From: Ureibacillus aquaedulcis
GTDB taxonomy: Bacteria > Bacillota > Bacilli > Bacillales_A > Planococcaceae
Reading direction: 5' to 3'
DNA length: 64,000 nucleotides
Assembly (NCBI RefSeq): GCF_030418165.1
Contig: NZ_JAUHTQ010000001.1
Span: forward strand, 496,001 to 560,000
Shown here: piece by piece, positions 1 through 10,178 of the stretch
How positions within the stretch are numbered: the stretch's first letter is position 1
Layout: every line of letters begins with the position of its first letter
Position numbers and translations under genes: made by a program
Notes under the pieces: generated by a model
What the model saw: the letters and a program-made list of their open reading frames with translations, nothing else
Database searches by the model: none
Told to the model about the DNA's origin: nothing

Positions 1-1
1 A

Positions 2-364
<363 letters not shown>

Positions 365-367
365 CCT

Positions 368-1345
368 ATGGCACAAATGACAATGATTCAAGCGATTACG
401 GATGCACTGCGCTGTGAACTAAGAGATGATGAAAATGTTCTGGTGTTCGGTGAAGATGTAGGAGTAAACGGTGGGGTTTTCCGTGCTACAGAAGGTCTTC
501 AGAAGGAATTCGGTGTAGACCGGGTATTCGATACACCGCTTGCTGAATCTGGAATCGGTGGTTTGGCAGTAGGTTTATCTTTAACTGGCTTCCGTTCCGT
601 TCCCGAAATCCAATTCTTCGGCTTCGTGTACGAAGTAATGGACTCTATTAGTGGTCAATTAGCTCGTTATCGCTACCGTACAGGAAATACATTCAATATG
701 CCTGTAACGATTCGTTCACCATTCGGCGGCGGCGTTCATACACCTGAAATGCACTCAGATAGTTTAGAAGGTTTAATGGCTCAACAACCAGGTTTAAAAG
801 TGGTCATTCCTTCTACTCCATACGATGCAAAAGGATTACTGATTTCATCGATTCGTGATAATGATCCGGTTATTTTCTTGGAACATCTAAAATTATATCG
901 TTCCGTTAAAGAAGAAGTACCTGAGGAATCATACACAATTCCGCTTGGAAAAGCAGATGTAAAGCGTGAAGGTAAAGACTTATCAATCTTTGCTTATGGC
1001 TTAATGGTCCACGAAAGCCTAAAGGCAGCACAGGAGCTTGAAAAAGAAGGATACTCAGTGGAAGTGGTGGATTTACGTACGGTCCAACCATTGGATATCG
1101 AAACGATTATTGCATCCGTTGAAAAAACAAACCGTGCAATTGTTGTGCAAGAAGCTCAAAAGCAAGCCGGTATTGCTGCAAACGTAGTAGCTGAAATAAC
1201 AGAGCGTGCGATTTTAAGCCTAGAAGCTCCTGTTTTGCGTGTAGCAGCACCTGATACGATTTATCCATTCCCGCAAGCTGAAAACATATGGCTACCAAAC
1301 TATAAAGATATTCTAGAAACTGCGAAAAAAGTTTTAACGTTCTAA
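368..1345 (+). CDS. pdhB: Pyruvate dehydrogenase E1 component, beta subunit
   Basis: 325 residues, the normal length for E1 beta. It partners with PdhA in the E1 tetramer and supplies the glutamate that activates thiamine diphosphate. The N-terminal pyrimidine-binding domain shows [18 protein letters not shown] and the [16 protein letters not shown] segment typical of the family. The C-terminal transketolase domain carries DLRTVQPLD. The ATG start is preceded by AAGGAG inside the end of pdhA. It is followed after 24 bases by the E2 gene in the same operon. The family also includes acetoin and branched-chain E1 beta proteins, but the operon order A-B-C-D next to a lipoyl E2 and E3 supports pyruvate dehydrogenase. 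Confidence 0.96.
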   Translation: MAQMTMIQAITDALRCELRDDENVLVFGEDVGVNGGVFRATEGLQKEFGVDRVFDTPLAESGIGGLAVGLSLTGFRSVPEIQFFGFVYEVMDSISGQLARYRYRTGNTFNMPVTIRSPFGGGVHTPEMHSDSLEGLMAQQPGLKVVIPSTPYDAKGLLISSIRDNDPVIFLEHLKLYRSVKEEVPEESYTIPLGKADVKREGKDLSIFAYGLMVHESLKAAQELEKEGYSVEVVDLRTVQPLDIETIIASVEKTNRAIVVQEAQKQAGIAANVVAEITERAILSLEAPVLRVAAPDTIYPFPQAENIWLPNYKDILETAKKVLTF

Positions 1346-1369
1346 ACATAGGAAGAAAGGGTGAACAAT

Positions 1370-2737
1370 ATGGCGTTTGAATTCCGCATGCCTGATATCG
1401 GAGAAGGTATACATGAAGGTGAAATCGTAAAATGGTTCGTGAAAGCGGGCGACAAGATTCAAGAAGATGATGTATTATGTGAGATTCAAAATGATAAAGC
1501 AGTTGTAGAAATGCCTTCACCTGTAGAAGGGACAATCCTGGAAATCCTAGTGGAAGAAGGTTCGGTAGCAGTGGTAGGCGATGTCATCATCCGAATCGAT
1601 GCACCTGGATACGAAAATCTACAGTTCAAGGGTGACGACCACCACAAAGAAGAATCGACTTCTACTACAAGTGCACAAGTTCAAGGTACAGCCGAAGATG
1701 GCGACCCTGTAGAAAAAGCACCAGTTGAAGGGGATTCTAAACAAGATCCGGCTGTTAATATTTCAGGAAATGAATTAGAATCAGACAGTTCAGGAAATGA
1801 ACGAATTATAGCAATGCCATCCGTTCGTAAATATGCTAGAACTAAAGGTGTCAACATCCAGCTTGTAAGCGGCTCCGGCAAAAATGGGCGCATCCTCAAA
1901 GAAGACATTGAAAACTACCTAAATGGTGGTGCAACTTCTTCTGAAACTGAGGCTGTAGAAGAATCACCTGTGGTTGAGACTGCTTCAGTTGAAGAGAAAG
2001 TGACTGCAAGTGGGTCTGTCAACCTGGAAGGGGAATTCCCGGAAACTCGCGAGAAAATGTCCGGAATCCGTAAGGCGATTGCCAAAGCAATGGTGCACTC
2101 AAAACAAACTGCTCCACATGTTACATTAATGGACGAAGTGGATGTAACAGAATTGGTAGCACACCGCAAAAAATTCAAGGATATTGCTGCGGAAAAAGGA
2201 ATCAAATTAACCTATTTACCTTATGTAGTAAAAGCATTGGTTTCTACATTACGTGAATACCCAGAGTTCAACCGTTCATTTGATGATGCAACGAGTGAAA
2301 TTATTCAAAAGCATTACTTCAACATTGGCATCGCTGCTGATACTGAAAAAGGCTTACTAGTCCCTGTTGTAAAACATGCTGATCGCAAATCGGTTTTCAA
2401 TATTTCTGCCGAAATTAATGAATTGGCAACAAAAGCTCGTGAAGGTCGACTTTCACCGAATGAAATGAAAGGCGGTTCATGTTCAATTACGAATATTGGA
2501 TCAGCTGGAGGTCAATGGTTTACTCCAGTAATTAACCATCCTGAAGTAGCAATTTTAGGGATTGGAAGAATTTCTGAGAAACCAGTGATAAAAAATGGTG
2601 AAATTGTAGGTGCACCTGTGTTAGCATTATCATTGAGCTTTGATCATCGAATGATCGACGGAGCCACAGCACAAAATGCTTTAAATCATTTAAAACGTTT
2701 GTTAAGTGACCCGGAACTTTTATTAATGGAGGCGTAA
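1370..2737 (+). CDS. pdhC: Dihydrolipoamide acetyltransferase, E2 of pyruvate dehydrogenase
   Basis: 455 residues from the ATG at 1370. An in-frame GTG at 1361 lies inside the ribosome site AAAGGGTGA and is less likely. E2 forms the core of the PDH complex and passes acetyl from lipoyl to CoA. One N-terminal lipoyl domain (about 1-80) carries the lipoylation lysine in NDKAVVEMP, at about residue 43. A linker rich in Ser, Glu and Val follows, then a peripheral-subunit-binding domain around 145-180 ([13 protein letters not shown]). Another acidic linker leads to the catalytic acyltransferase domain, which ends in [10 protein letters not shown] with the active-site His and Asp. The downstream E3 gene starts 3 bases after the stop. 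Confidence 0.96.
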   Translation: MAFEFRMPDIGEGIHEGEIVKWFVKAGDKIQEDDVLCEIQNDKAVVEMPSPVEGTILEILVEEGSVAVVGDVIIRIDAPGYENLQFKGDDHHKEESTSTTSAQVQGTAEDGDPVEKAPVEGDSKQDPAVNISGNELESDSSGNERIIAMPSVRKYARTKGVNIQLVSGSGKNGRILKEDIENYLNGGATSSETEAVEESPVVETASVEEKVTASGSVNLEGEFPETREKMSGIRKAIAKAMVHSKQTAPHVTLMDEVDVTELVAHRKKFKDIAAEKGIKLTYLPYVVKALVSTLREYPEFNRSFDDATSEIIQKHYFNIGIAADTEKGLLVPVVKHADRKSVFNISAEINELATKAREGRLSPNEMKGGSCSITNIGSAGGQWFTPVINHPEVAILGIGRISEKPVIKNGEIVGAPVLALSLSFDHRMIDGATAQNALNHLKRLLSDPELLLMEA

Positions 2738-2740
2738 AAA

Positions 2741-4153
2741 ATGGTAGTAGGAGATTTCGCAATAGAAATTGACACTTTAGTAGTAGGGGCTGGACCTGGT
2801 GGTTATGTAGCGGCAATTCGTGCAGCTCAAACCGGTCAAAAAGTTACAATTGTAGAAAGAGATGTAGTAGGTGGCGTTTGCCTTAACGTAGGATGTATTC
2901 CTTCCAAAGCGTTGATTTCAGTTGGTCACCGTTTCGAACAAGCACAACATTCGGAAGATATGGGTGTTTTCGCTTCTGAAGTAAAACTTGATTTTGAAAA
3001 AGTACAGAACTTCAAAAACAGTGTCGTTAATAAATTAACTGGCGGTGTTGAAGGCCTATTAAAAGGAAATAAAGTAGAAATCGTTAAAGGTGAAGCATAC
3101 TTCAGTGATGCAAATACAGTTCGTATTATCAATGGAGATTCTGCTCAAACATATACATTCAAAAATGCGATTCTAGCAACTGGTTCCCGTCCTGTTGAAA
3201 TTCCAACTTTCAAATATACAGAACGTGTACTTAACTCAACAGGTGCTCTTAACTTAAAAGAATTACCGAAAAAATTAGTTGTTATTGGTGGCGGATACAT
3301 CGGTACTGAATTAGGTTCTGCTTTTGCAAACTTCGGTACTGAAGTAACAATCGTTGAAGGCGGTAAAGATATCTTGGCTGGCTTCGAAAAACAAATGACG
3401 GCCATCGTAAAAAAAGGCTTAAAGAAAAAAGGCGTTACAATCGAAGTAGGTGCATCTGCTAAAGGTGTAGAAGAAAACGAAAACGGCGTAATCGTTACTT
3501 ATGAAGTTGGCGGAGAAGAGAAAAAGGTTGAAGCTGATTACGTATTAGTAACTGTAGGTCGTCGTCCAAACACGGATGAAATCGGCTTGGAGCAAATCGG
3601 TATCGAATTTGCTGAACGCGGCTTAATCAAAGTTGATAAACAATGCCGTACAAATATTCCAAATATCTATGCGATTGGTGATATTGTTGATGGTCCACAA
3701 CTTGCTCACAAAGCATCTTACGAAGGTAAAGTTGCTGCTGAAGCAATCGCTGGTGAACACTCAATTGTAGATTACCTAGCAATTCCTGCTGTATGCTTCA
3801 CAGATCCAGAAATGGCTACTGTTGGTTACAGTGAAGAATCAGCAAAAGCTGAAGGTTTGGAAGTTAACGTTGCTAAATTCCCATTTGCAGCTAACGGCCG
3901 TGCATTAGCTTTAAACCAAACTGAAGGTTTTGTTAAACTAGTGGCACGTAAAGAAGATGGTTTACTTGTAGGTGCTCAAATCATTGGTGCTGGTGCATCT
4001 GACATGATTTCTGAGCTTTGCCTAGCAATCGAGGGCGGCATGACTGCTGAAGACGTTGCTTTAACAATTCACCCTCACCCAACATTAGGTGAAATTACAA
4101 TGGAAACTGCTGAAGTACTTCTTGGCAACCCAATCCATATTATTTCAAAATAA
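2741..4153 (+). CDS. pdhD: Dihydrolipoamide dehydrogenase, E3 of pyruvate dehydrogenase
   Basis: 470 residues, full length. This flavoprotein re-oxidises dihydrolipoamide on E2 with NAD+. Visible motifs in order: FAD fingerprint [14 protein letters not shown]; redox-active disulfide [16 protein letters not shown]-binding fingerprint [15 protein letters not shown]; second FAD motif YAIGDIVDG; and the C-terminal dimer-interface active site HPHPTLGE with the catalytic His-Glu pair. It starts 3 bases after pdhC and ends the operon in front of a strong terminator. The same protein usually also serves 2-oxoglutarate dehydrogenase and the glycine cleavage system. The early part of the gene uses many GTA, GAA and AAA codons, as expected for a highly expressed gene. 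Confidence 0.97.
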   Translation: MVVGDFAIEIDTLVVGAGPGGYVAAIRAAQTGQKVTIVERDVVGGVCLNVGCIPSKALISVGHRFEQAQHSEDMGVFASEVKLDFEKVQNFKNSVVNKLTGGVEGLLKGNKVEIVKGEAYFSDANTVRIINGDSAQTYTFKNAILATGSRPVEIPTFKYTERVLNSTGALNLKELPKKLVVIGGGYIGTELGSAFANFGTEVTIVEGGKDILAGFEKQMTAIVKKGLKKKGVTIEVGASAKGVEENENGVIVTYEVGGEEKKVEADYVLVTVGRRPNTDEIGLEQIGIEFAERGLIKVDKQCRTNIPNIYAIGDIVDGPQLAHKASYEGKVAAEAIAGEHSIVDYLAIPAVCFTDPEMATVGYSEESAKAEGLEVNVAKFPFAANGRALALNQTEGFVKLVARKEDGLLVGAQIIGAGASDMISELCLAIEGGMTAEDVALTIHPHPTLGEITMETAEVLLGNPIHIISK

Positions 4154-4167
4154 TCTTTTCATCTAAG

Positions 4168-4208
4168 CGCATTATGCTACAACCATTTGTAGCTAATGCG
4201 TTTTTTTG
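4168..4208 (+). terminator. Rho-independent terminator of the pdh operon
   Basis: The arms CGCATTATGCTACAA (4168-4182) and TTGTAGCTAATGCG (4187-4200) pair with one bulged base and a 4-base loop. A run of seven T follows, 15 bases after the pdhD stop. Confidence 0.93.
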
Positions 4209-4335
4209 TATTAAGAAAATGGGGATTTTAACTTAAAGCATAATTTTTTCTTAATATCTAGCTAATAATTTAATTTTCCAGTCGTTAGATTGCCCTTTAG
4301 CCCTTCCGATGGGAAATATAGAGAATACTTCTTTT

Positions 4336-4389
4336 AAGCTACAAAATTATATTACAAAGCTACAAAATATTTGAAAAATTCTTTATAAT
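4336..4389 (+). promoter_or_regulatory. Direct-repeat operator and -10 box upstream of the sensor kinase gene
   Basis: Two perfect copies of AAGCTACAAAAT start at 4336 and 4357, exactly 21 bases (two helical turns) apart. A TATAAT -10 box lies at 4384-4389. The second copy covers the expected -35 position, where no good TTGACA exists. A poor -35 covered by a repeated 12-mer is the usual layout of a promoter activated by a dimeric response regulator. The neighbouring CitT-like regulator is the obvious candidate to bind here. This assignment is inference. Confidence 0.5.
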
Positions 4390-4421
4390 GGAGATATTAT
4401 TATTTAAAATCGGAGGATTAG

Positions 4422-6053
4422 ATGAAGTTAGATTCCATGCAATCGAAAATATTTTTATATAATATTATGATTATTTTTTTAATTTCTGTTGCGATTGGGA
4501 TATCTTTTTATCTCACATTATCCAATGCCATTAAAGAGGAAATTGGGGCTAAGGCATTGCAAATAGCAAAAACCACGGCAATTCGTGATGATGTTAAAGC
4601 AGGTTTTTACTCAAACAATCCTTCTGAAATCTTACAGCCCATCGCTGAAGAAATACGTAAGGAAACTGGTGCTGAGTATGTTGTAATTGGAGATCTAAAT
4701 GGGATACGTTATGCACATCCAGTCGAGAGTCGAATTGGACAGAAGATGGTAGGAAATGATAATAAAGGCGTACTAGAGGAGGGGTTATCCTACATCTCGG
4801 AAGCAACCGGTACCCTTGGACCAGCAGTACGGGGAAAGACACCTGTGTTTGATGATGATCATCAAATTATTGGTGTAATCTCGGTTGGGTATTTAAAGAA
4901 AGACATTAGTGATATCTTCTCTAAATATATAGATAATATTGTTTGGATTGTTGCTGTTTTTATTCTAGTCGGACTAATTTTTGCTTCACTTTTATCTACT
5001 AGGATAAAAAAAGATTTATTAAATTTTGAGCCAATTGAGATTGCGGAACTCTTAAAACAACAAAATGCATTAATTGAATCCGTTCGGGAAGGAATTATTA
5101 TGGTCAATGAGAAAGGGATAATAACTGTTCTGAATTCTGCAGCTTACAAGATGTTGTCGGATGGGGAAGATATTCAACTTGTAGGAAAACATATTCGCAA
5201 CGTATTACCAAACACTCAAATGGATCAAATTTTATCAACTGGTGAGAGGCATCTCGATCGTAATATGGAGATTAACGGGAATGAAGTATTGGTAAATCGA
5301 ATTCCCATATTAAATGGGGAAAGAGTAGTAGGGGTTGTTTCAAGCTTTCGCCTACAATCTGAAATTGATCGACTGTCTATGGAACTTTCGCAAGTAAAAA
5401 AATATACGGAAGCTTTAAGAGCTCAAACACATGAATACAATAATTTTTTGTATGCGATATCCGGACTTATTTATCTGCAAAATTATGAAGAAGCTCTCGA
5501 GTTAATTCACAGTGAACGAGAAGAACAGGGGAATTTAATTCACTTTATTTCAGATCGATTGCAAGATCCCTTTATAAGTGGAATTTTAATTGGTTTTTTC
5601 AATCGAGCCAAAGAGTTAAAGGTAAGACTGATTTTTGATGAAGATAGTAATCTCAAATCTTTACCTAAACATATTCAAAAACACTTATTTGTTTCGATAC
5701 TTGGTAATTTGGTGACAAATGCATTCGAAGCAGTTGAACATCTGCCTGAAGAACAAAGACTAGTTCGTATATTAATACTTGATAATGGAAAAGAGCTATT
5801 GATAGAAGTAGAAGATAGTGGGGAAGGAATTCATAACAAAGTTAAACATATACTCTTTGAAAAAAGAGTTTCAACAAAAGGGGTAGATAATGATCGACAT
5901 GGCTTTGGCTTAATGAAAGTCAAAGAGAATCTCCTTGAGTTAGGAGGAGAAATATATACCGAGAATGGTGATCTTGGGGGAGCGCTATTTATCGTTGTTG
6001 TACATAAGGGGGATAATGAGTATGAGGGACAAAATAGAGGTGTTGATTGTTGA
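4422..6053 (+). CDS. citS: CitA/DcuS-family sensor histidine kinase (CitS-like)
   Basis: 543 residues. Layout: transmembrane helix at about 11-32; extracytoplasmic Cache-type ligand domain at about 33-170, including the IRYAHP segment typical of di/tricarboxylate sensors; second helix at about 173-193; cytoplasmic PAS domain at about 208-315; then a SpoOB-like dimerisation helix with the likely phospho-accepting His337 in RAQTHEYNNFLY. The ATPase domain shows the N box GNLVTNAFEA, the G1 box DSGEGI and the G2 box HGFGLMKVKENL. Family members sense citrate, malate or fumarate. The gene overlaps the response regulator gene and sits upstream of a tripartite tricarboxylate transporter, so an external carboxylate is the probable signal. 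The ribosome site is CGGAGGA. B. subtilis CitS, DctS and MalK are all relatives and cannot be separated by eye, so the symbol is by analogy. Confidence 0.85.
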   Translation: MKLDSMQSKIFLYNIMIIFLISVAIGISFYLTLSNAIKEEIGAKALQIAKTTAIRDDVKAGFYSNNPSEILQPIAEEIRKETGAEYVVIGDLNGIRYAHPVESRIGQKMVGNDNKGVLEEGLSYISEATGTLGPAVRGKTPVFDDDHQIIGVISVGYLKKDISDIFSKYIDNIVWIVAVFILVGLIFASLLSTRIKKDLLNFEPIEIAELLKQQNALIESVREGIIMVNEKGIITVLNSAAYKMLSDGEDIQLVGKHIRNVLPNTQMDQILSTGERHLDRNMEINGNEVLVNRIPILNGERVVGVVSSFRLQSEIDRLSMELSQVKKYTEALRAQTHEYNNFLYAISGLIYLQNYEEALELIHSEREEQGNLIHFISDRLQDPFISGILIGFFNRAKELKVRLIFDEDSNLKSLPKHIQKHLFVSILGNLVTNAFEAVEHLPEEQRLVRILILDNGKELLIEVEDSGEGIHNKVKHILFEKRVSTKGVDNDRHGFGLMKVKENLLELGGEIYTENGDLGGALFIVVVHKGDNEYEGQNRGVDC

Positions 6054-6717
6054 AGATGATAAAAGAATTGCTACTATTCATCAAAAATTTTTAAGTAAGA
6101 TTGAAGGTTTTGAATGTATTGGGGTAGCGCATAGTGGAGAAGAAGCGTTCGAATGGATTGAAACAGTAAAGCCGGATTTGGTATTGCTGGATGTATATTT
6201 TCCTGACTTATTAGGAACAGAAGTCTTGGATTATATTAAAGCTAATAGCCGAGAGACTGACATTATATTCATCACGGCCGCATCAGAATCAGTCATTTTA
6301 AAGAAAGCATTGCGTGGTGGAGTTGTAGATTATCTATTAAAGCCAGTAACATTTGAAAAGTTTGAAGAATGTATGGAAACCTATCGTGCCAAAAGGAGAC
6401 TCCTCGAGAAAAATTCCACTCTTGATGAACATGAAATCAAAGAATTATGGAATATGTCGAAACCGATACAAATAAATGAAATAACACCAAAAGGTATCGA
6501 TGTCATTACAAATGGGAAAGTATTCGATTATTTGCAAACATACCCAGAAGGAATAACTGCGGAAAAGCTAGGGAAGGACCTAGGGTTAAGTCGATCGACT
6601 GCTCGTCGTTACTTGGAATACTTAGTATCGGAAAATAAGGTCTATACTGATTTAATTTATGGGACGGTTGGAAGGCCTGAAAGACGATATATACCGGAAA
6701 AGGAATATTGCAGATAA
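6022..6717 (+). CDS. citT: CitB/CitT-family response regulator
   Basis: 231 residues from the ATG at 6022. The ribosome site AAGGGGG (6006-6012) is 9 bases from this ATG but only 3 from the in-frame ATG at 6016, so 6022 is preferred. The gene overlaps the kinase gene by about 30 bases. The N-terminal receiver domain has the acidic pair in VLIVEDDKR, the phosphorylated Asp in LVLLDVYFPD and the conserved Lys in LLKPVT. The C-terminal part contains a helix-turn-helix (AEKLGKDLGLSRSTARRYLE) followed by the GRPERRY end typical of CitT, DctR and MalR regulators. It probably activates the transporter genes that follow, and perhaps its own promoter through the 21-bp direct repeat. A strong terminator separates it from tctC. 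Confidence 0.85.
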   Translation: MRDKIEVLIVEDDKRIATIHQKFLSKIEGFECIGVAHSGEEAFEWIETVKPDLVLLDVYFPDLLGTEVLDYIKANSRETDIIFITAASESVILKKALRGGVVDYLLKPVTFEKFEECMETYRAKRRLLEKNSTLDEHEIKELWNMSKPIQINEITPKGIDVITNGKVFDYLQTYPEGITAEKLGKDLGLSRSTARRYLEYLVSENKVYTDLIYGTVGRPERRYIPEKEYCR

Positions 6718-6720
6718 AGT

Positions 6721-6770
6721 AGGTAACTCAAAATCGTTTAATAGACGATTTTTGAGTTACCTTTTTATTT
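6721..6770 (+). terminator. Terminator after the two-component system genes
   Basis: AGGTAACTCAAAATCGT pairs with ACGATTTTTGAGTTACCT around a short loop and is followed by TTTTTATTTTT. The stem is long and nearly perfect, so tctC is probably transcribed from its own promoter. Confidence 0.92.
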
Positions 6771-6900
6771 TTCTAAAACATATTAAATAAAAAAGCAAAC
6801 TGCAATCTATCATATATTATTGTATATCCCTCTCGTGGACAATATGAGCAAAATCAGCTTTATGAAGAAAATATTAACTTATACTCGTTTTATTGTAAAA

Positions 6901-6915
6901 AGTATGCGCTTTCAT
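6901..6915 (-). promoter_or_regulatory. Consensus cre site (CcpA operator) upstream of tctC
   Basis: Read on the minus strand the sequence is ATGAAAGCGCATACT, which matches every fixed position of the B. subtilis cre consensus WTGNAANCGNWNNCW. It lies 62 bases upstream of the tctC start. A possible -10 box, TATACT, is at 6880-6885, so the site could lie just downstream of the transcription start and act as a roadblock. Glucose repression of carboxylate uptake by CcpA is well known for B. subtilis citM. Its use here is inferred. Confidence 0.65.
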
Positions 6916-6976
6916 TAAGTTATTTATATACATTTACTTCTAAAAATGAATGTATCATAAGGGGGAAAATAAAGTA

Positions 6977-7993
6977 ATGAAGAGGATACTATTAATTTGT
7001 TTAGCAATTGTTATGGCTGCAGTTCTTACGGCATGTCAAGGGGAGACAAGTGGAACTACGGAGGCTGAAGGTACTTCTGGATATCCGGAAAGCAATATTA
7101 CGATTGTAGCGCCATCCGGAGCTGGTGGTGGCTGGGATTTAACAGCACGTGCGATTGCCAAAGTTATGTCAGAAACTGGTTTAGTTGAACAACCAATTAC
7201 AGTTGAAAATAGAGCAGGTGGTGGTGGTGCTGTGTTTATGGCTGAATATGCCACAAAAGAAGTAGAGAATGATTATATGCTGATGGCTAAATCACCTCCT
7301 ATTATTATTAATAATTTAAAGGCAGAAGGAAATAGTCCTTACGGTTATAAAGATACTACTCCACTTGCACAATTAACGCGTGATTATGGTGCGATTGTTG
7401 TAAAAGCTGATTCAAAATTCAACACTTTAACTGACTTGTTAGATGCTATTAAAGCAGATCCAACATCTATTACAATGGCAGGTGGTTCAGCGCCTGGTTC
7501 TATGGATCATCTTGTAGGGATCCTGCCGGCTTATGGGTACGGAATCGATCCTAAAATAGTAAAATATGTTTCTTACGATGGTGGCGGTGAAGCGATTGCT
7601 GCGTTATTAGGTGGTAATGCTGATGCCATTGCTACAGATGCTTCCGCAATTGGAGAATATGTAAAATCTGGAGATGTGAAAGTATTAGCAGTAAGTTCTA
7701 CTGAAAGATTATCTGGTGAGTTGGAAGAAGTACCAACGTTCCAAGAATTAGGAATAGATGCGGAATTTACAATCTGGAGAGGATTATTCGGACCTAAGAA
7801 TATGTCTGAAGAGGCTGTGAATTATTGGTCAACAAAATTAAGCGAAATGGCTGTAAGCGAAGAATGGACTGCTGAATTAGAAAGAAATGGCTGGCAAAAT
7901 GAGTATAAAAATGCAGAAGACTTTACTAAATTTTTAGAAGAACAAGAGACAGTAGTTAGTGAGTTGCTTGAAGCATTAGATATGCATAAATAA
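6977..7993 (+). CDS. tctC: Tripartite tricarboxylate transporter substrate-binding lipoprotein (TctC family)
   Basis: 338 residues from the ATG at 6977. An in-frame ATG at 6950 lies upstream of the ribosome site AAGGGGG and is rejected. The N terminus is a lipoprotein signal peptide ending in the lipobox LTAC, with the lipidated Cys at residue 20. The mature part has the TctC/Bug fold signature: YPESNITIVAPSGAGGGWD near the start, then ENRAGGGGAVFMAEYA, and a central APGSMDHL segment. These extracytoplasmic receptors bind citrate, tricarballylate, other carboxylates or aromatic acids and feed the TctAB membrane part. The ligand cannot be told from the sequence. The next gene, tctB, follows after a hairpin, so the receptor is probably made in excess. 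Confidence 0.9.
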   Translation: MKRILLICLAIVMAAVLTACQGETSGTTEAEGTSGYPESNITIVAPSGAGGGWDLTARAIAKVMSETGLVEQPITVENRAGGGGAVFMAEYATKEVENDYMLMAKSPPIIINNLKAEGNSPYGYKDTTPLAQLTRDYGAIVVKADSKFNTLTDLLDAIKADPTSITMAGGSAPGSMDHLVGILPAYGYGIDPKIVKYVSYDGGGEAIAALLGGNADAIATDASAIGEYVKSGDVKVLAVSSTERLSGELEEVPTFQELGIDAEFTIWRGLFGPKNMSEEAVNYWSTKLSEMAVSEEWTAELERNGWQNEYKNAEDFTKFLEEQETVVSELLEALDMHK

Positions 7994-8000
7994 AGAGAAA

Positions 8001-8041
8001 GCTGTCCATTAAGCTATGTCTTATAGGACAGCACTTTTTTT
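8001..8041 (+). terminator. Hairpin between tctC and tctB (partial terminator)
   Basis: GCTGTCC (8001-8007) and GGACAGC (8026-8032) form a 7-bp stem with an 18-base loop, followed by ACTTTTTTT. Such a modest terminator inside a transporter operon commonly lowers expression of the membrane genes relative to the binding protein. That role is inferred. Confidence 0.6.
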
Positions 8042-8134
8042 AGAGGATAGAAAAAATGAGTTTTTCGTAGGTATCCGAAAAAAGCCATTGGGATGATAAA
8101 TCGTGTTTTTGTAAAAGGATTGGAGGTGCAGGAA

Positions 8135-8590
8135 TTGGTAAAATCATTTGATAAAATTAGCGGAATTGTTTTTTTAGTTATTAGTCTATTGTTTATTTCC
8201 GGAAGCCTACAGATTTCTGGCAGCGCATACGGTTCTGCAGTCGGACCAAAAACATACCCATTAATCTTGGGAGTTGTGTTAGGCCTTCTTAGCTTGCGTT
8301 TGATATACGAGAGCTTCAAAAAGAATGCACAAACCCAACATGCAGAAAAATCGCAAATGAATTATAAGAATTTCGGTATAATTCTAGTTTCTGCCATACT
8401 ATATATTTTCTTATTAGAAATTATAGGATTCGTAATATCAACGTTTCTATTCTTGTTAGTGGCTTTCCAAGTGATGGAGAAAGGGAAGTTTATATCCTCG
8501 ATTATAATCGCAGCAGTCTTCTCAATTGGGGTTTATATGATGTATGTAAATTTACTTGGAGGCACTTTACCGAAATTTTCTTTATTTTAA
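8135..8590 (+). CDS. tctB: Tripartite tricarboxylate transporter small membrane subunit (TctB family)
   Basis: 151 residues from a TTG at 8135, placed 7 bases after TGGAGGT. The longer ATG frame from 8093 has no ribosome site. The protein has four predicted membrane segments: about 8-26, 42-58, 81-105 and 122-140. The conserved loop SAVGPKTYPLILG between the first two is typical of TctB proteins. It is the small, poorly conserved partner of TctA. The tctA gene follows after 15 bases, consistent with one operon tctC-tctB-tctA. Confidence 0.85.
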   Translation: MVKSFDKISGIVFLVISLLFISGSLQISGSAYGSAVGPKTYPLILGVVLGLLSLRLIYESFKKNAQTQHAEKSQMNYKNFGIILVSAILYIFLLEIIGFVISTFLFLLVAFQVMEKGKFISSIIIAAVFSIGVYMMYVNLLGGTLPKFSLF

Positions 8591-8605
8591 AATTGGGGGA
8601 TATAA

Positions 8606-10132
8606 ATGGGCACAGTTCAATACTTAATGGATGGTTTTGCTACAGCTTTACAGTGGCATAATATATTATTTGCACTTGTTGGCGTTATTATCGGAACCGC
8701 GGTTGGAGTACTACCGGGAATTGGGCCAATGAGTGGTGTTGCATTGCTAATTCCCGTAACTGCAACAATCACCTCGGGAATGCCGACTGAAGCAGCAGCT
8801 GCCAGTTCGATTATTCTTCTGGCGGGGGTATATTACGGAGCAATGTATGGGGGATCTACAACTTCAATTTTATTAAACACCCCGGGTGAATCTTCCTCGG
8901 TAGTAACTGCTCTGGATGGATATCAAATGGCCCAGCAGGGAAGAGCAGGGGCCGCATTATCAATTTCAGCAATAGGCTCGTTTGTCGCAGGAATTATTTC
9001 GCTAATAGGGTTGGTTTTATTGGCTAAACCTTTATCAAGTATTGCTTTGGAGTTTGGGCCAGCAGAATATTTTTCATTGATGCTTTTAGGGTTATGTGCA
9101 GTGAGTGGCTTAGCGGGTAAATCGGTAACGAAAGCCTTGATTATGACGGTTCTAGGGCTGATGCTTGGAACTATCGGAATTGATGCCGTATCGGGAATAG
9201 CGCGGTTTACTTATGACATACCAGTTTTATATGGAGGCATAGAGTTCTTAACAATAGCTGTAGGCTTGTTTGCAATCGGAGAAGTGTTTAAAACAATTTT
9301 GGAACGTGAAGCCGACGATGAACCTATTGCAAAAATTAGTCGCATAATGCCGACTAAGCAAGATTTAAAAGATAGTGCTAAACCAATTGCACGAGGATCA
9401 TTGTTAGGATTTTTTATAGGAGTGCTTCCGGGAGCAGGAGCAACTCTTGCATCCTTTTTCTCTTATATAACAGAAAAAAAAGTCAGCAAAAAACCAGACT
9501 CTTTTGGAAAAGGGAATATTGCTGGTGTAGCAGGTCCTGAATCTGCCAATAATGCTGCCTCAGGTGGAGCCATGATTCCGCTTCTAACTTTAGGAATTCC
9601 TGGCTCAGGGACAACAGCGATTTTGATGGGTGCACTTATTATGTACAATGTGCAGCCAGGTCCATTATTGTTCAATGACCACCCTGATATTGCATGGGGT
9701 TTAATTGCCAGTATGTTTATCGGGAATTTAGTGTTACTAATATTGAATATGCCTCTGGTAAAGATATTTGCGAAGATTATTCAAACGCCAAAGAAATATT
9801 TATTGCCAATTATTATTGCCATCTCCTTCTTTGGTGTTTATGCAGTACAGTATTCGACTTTTGATTTGTATCTTTTAATTGCCTGTGGGGTATTTGGCTA
9901 TTTATTCACCAAAAATGATTACCCTGTAGCGCCATTGGTTTTAGCCTTAGTGTTAGGACCAATGATTGAGAATAACATGCGTCGAGCACTAACAATTTCC
10001 AATGGGGAGTGGAGTGTTTTTGTAACAAGCCCGTTATCTTTAATATTTTTAATTATTGCAATTGCTTGGATTGTAGTACCACTAATTTTAAAACTATTAG
10101 GAAGAAACGTCGTTATAAATGAAGAAGAATAA
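8606..10132 (+). CDS. tctA: Tripartite tricarboxylate transporter large membrane subunit (TctA family)
   Basis: 508 residues, the usual length. About twelve hydrophobic segments are visible. Two glycine-rich inverted motifs mark the family: GVLPGIGPMSGVALLIPV near residue 35, and FFIGVLPGAGATLASF in the second half. The charged SYITEKKVSKKP region follows. The protein is the main sodium- or proton-driven permease that accepts substrate from TctC. The ribosome site is GGGGGAT just before the ATG. A weak hairpin follows, and then the CidA/LrgB pair begins about 140 bases downstream. Confidence 0.93.
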   Translation: MGTVQYLMDGFATALQWHNILFALVGVIIGTAVGVLPGIGPMSGVALLIPVTATITSGMPTEAAAASSIILLAGVYYGAMYGGSTTSILLNTPGESSSVVTALDGYQMAQQGRAGAALSISAIGSFVAGIISLIGLVLLAKPLSSIALEFGPAEYFSLMLLGLCAVSGLAGKSVTKALIMTVLGLMLGTIGIDAVSGIARFTYDIPVLYGGIEFLTIAVGLFAIGEVFKTILEREADDEPIAKISRIMPTKQDLKDSAKPIARGSLLGFFIGVLPGAGATLASFFSYITEKKVSKKPDSFGKGNIAGVAGPESANNAASGGAMIPLLTLGIPGSGTTAILMGALIMYNVQPGPLLFNDHPDIAWGLIASMFIGNLVLLILNMPLVKIFAKIIQTPKKYLLPIIIAISFFGVYAVQYSTFDLYLLIACGVFGYLFTKNDYPVAPLVLALVLGPMIENNMRRALTISNGEWSVFVTSPLSLIFLIIAIAWIVVPLILKLLGRNVVINEEE

Positions 10133-10178
10133 GAAGAGATGAGATGGAGAAATAATTCTTTGTCTCATTTTTCTTATT
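10128..10178 (+). terminator. Weak terminator-like hairpin after tctA
   Basis: AAGAAGAGATGAGA can pair with TCTCATTTTTCTT across a loop of about 18 bases, with unpaired bases inside the stem, and is followed by ATTTT. It may give only partial termination. Confidence 0.4.
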
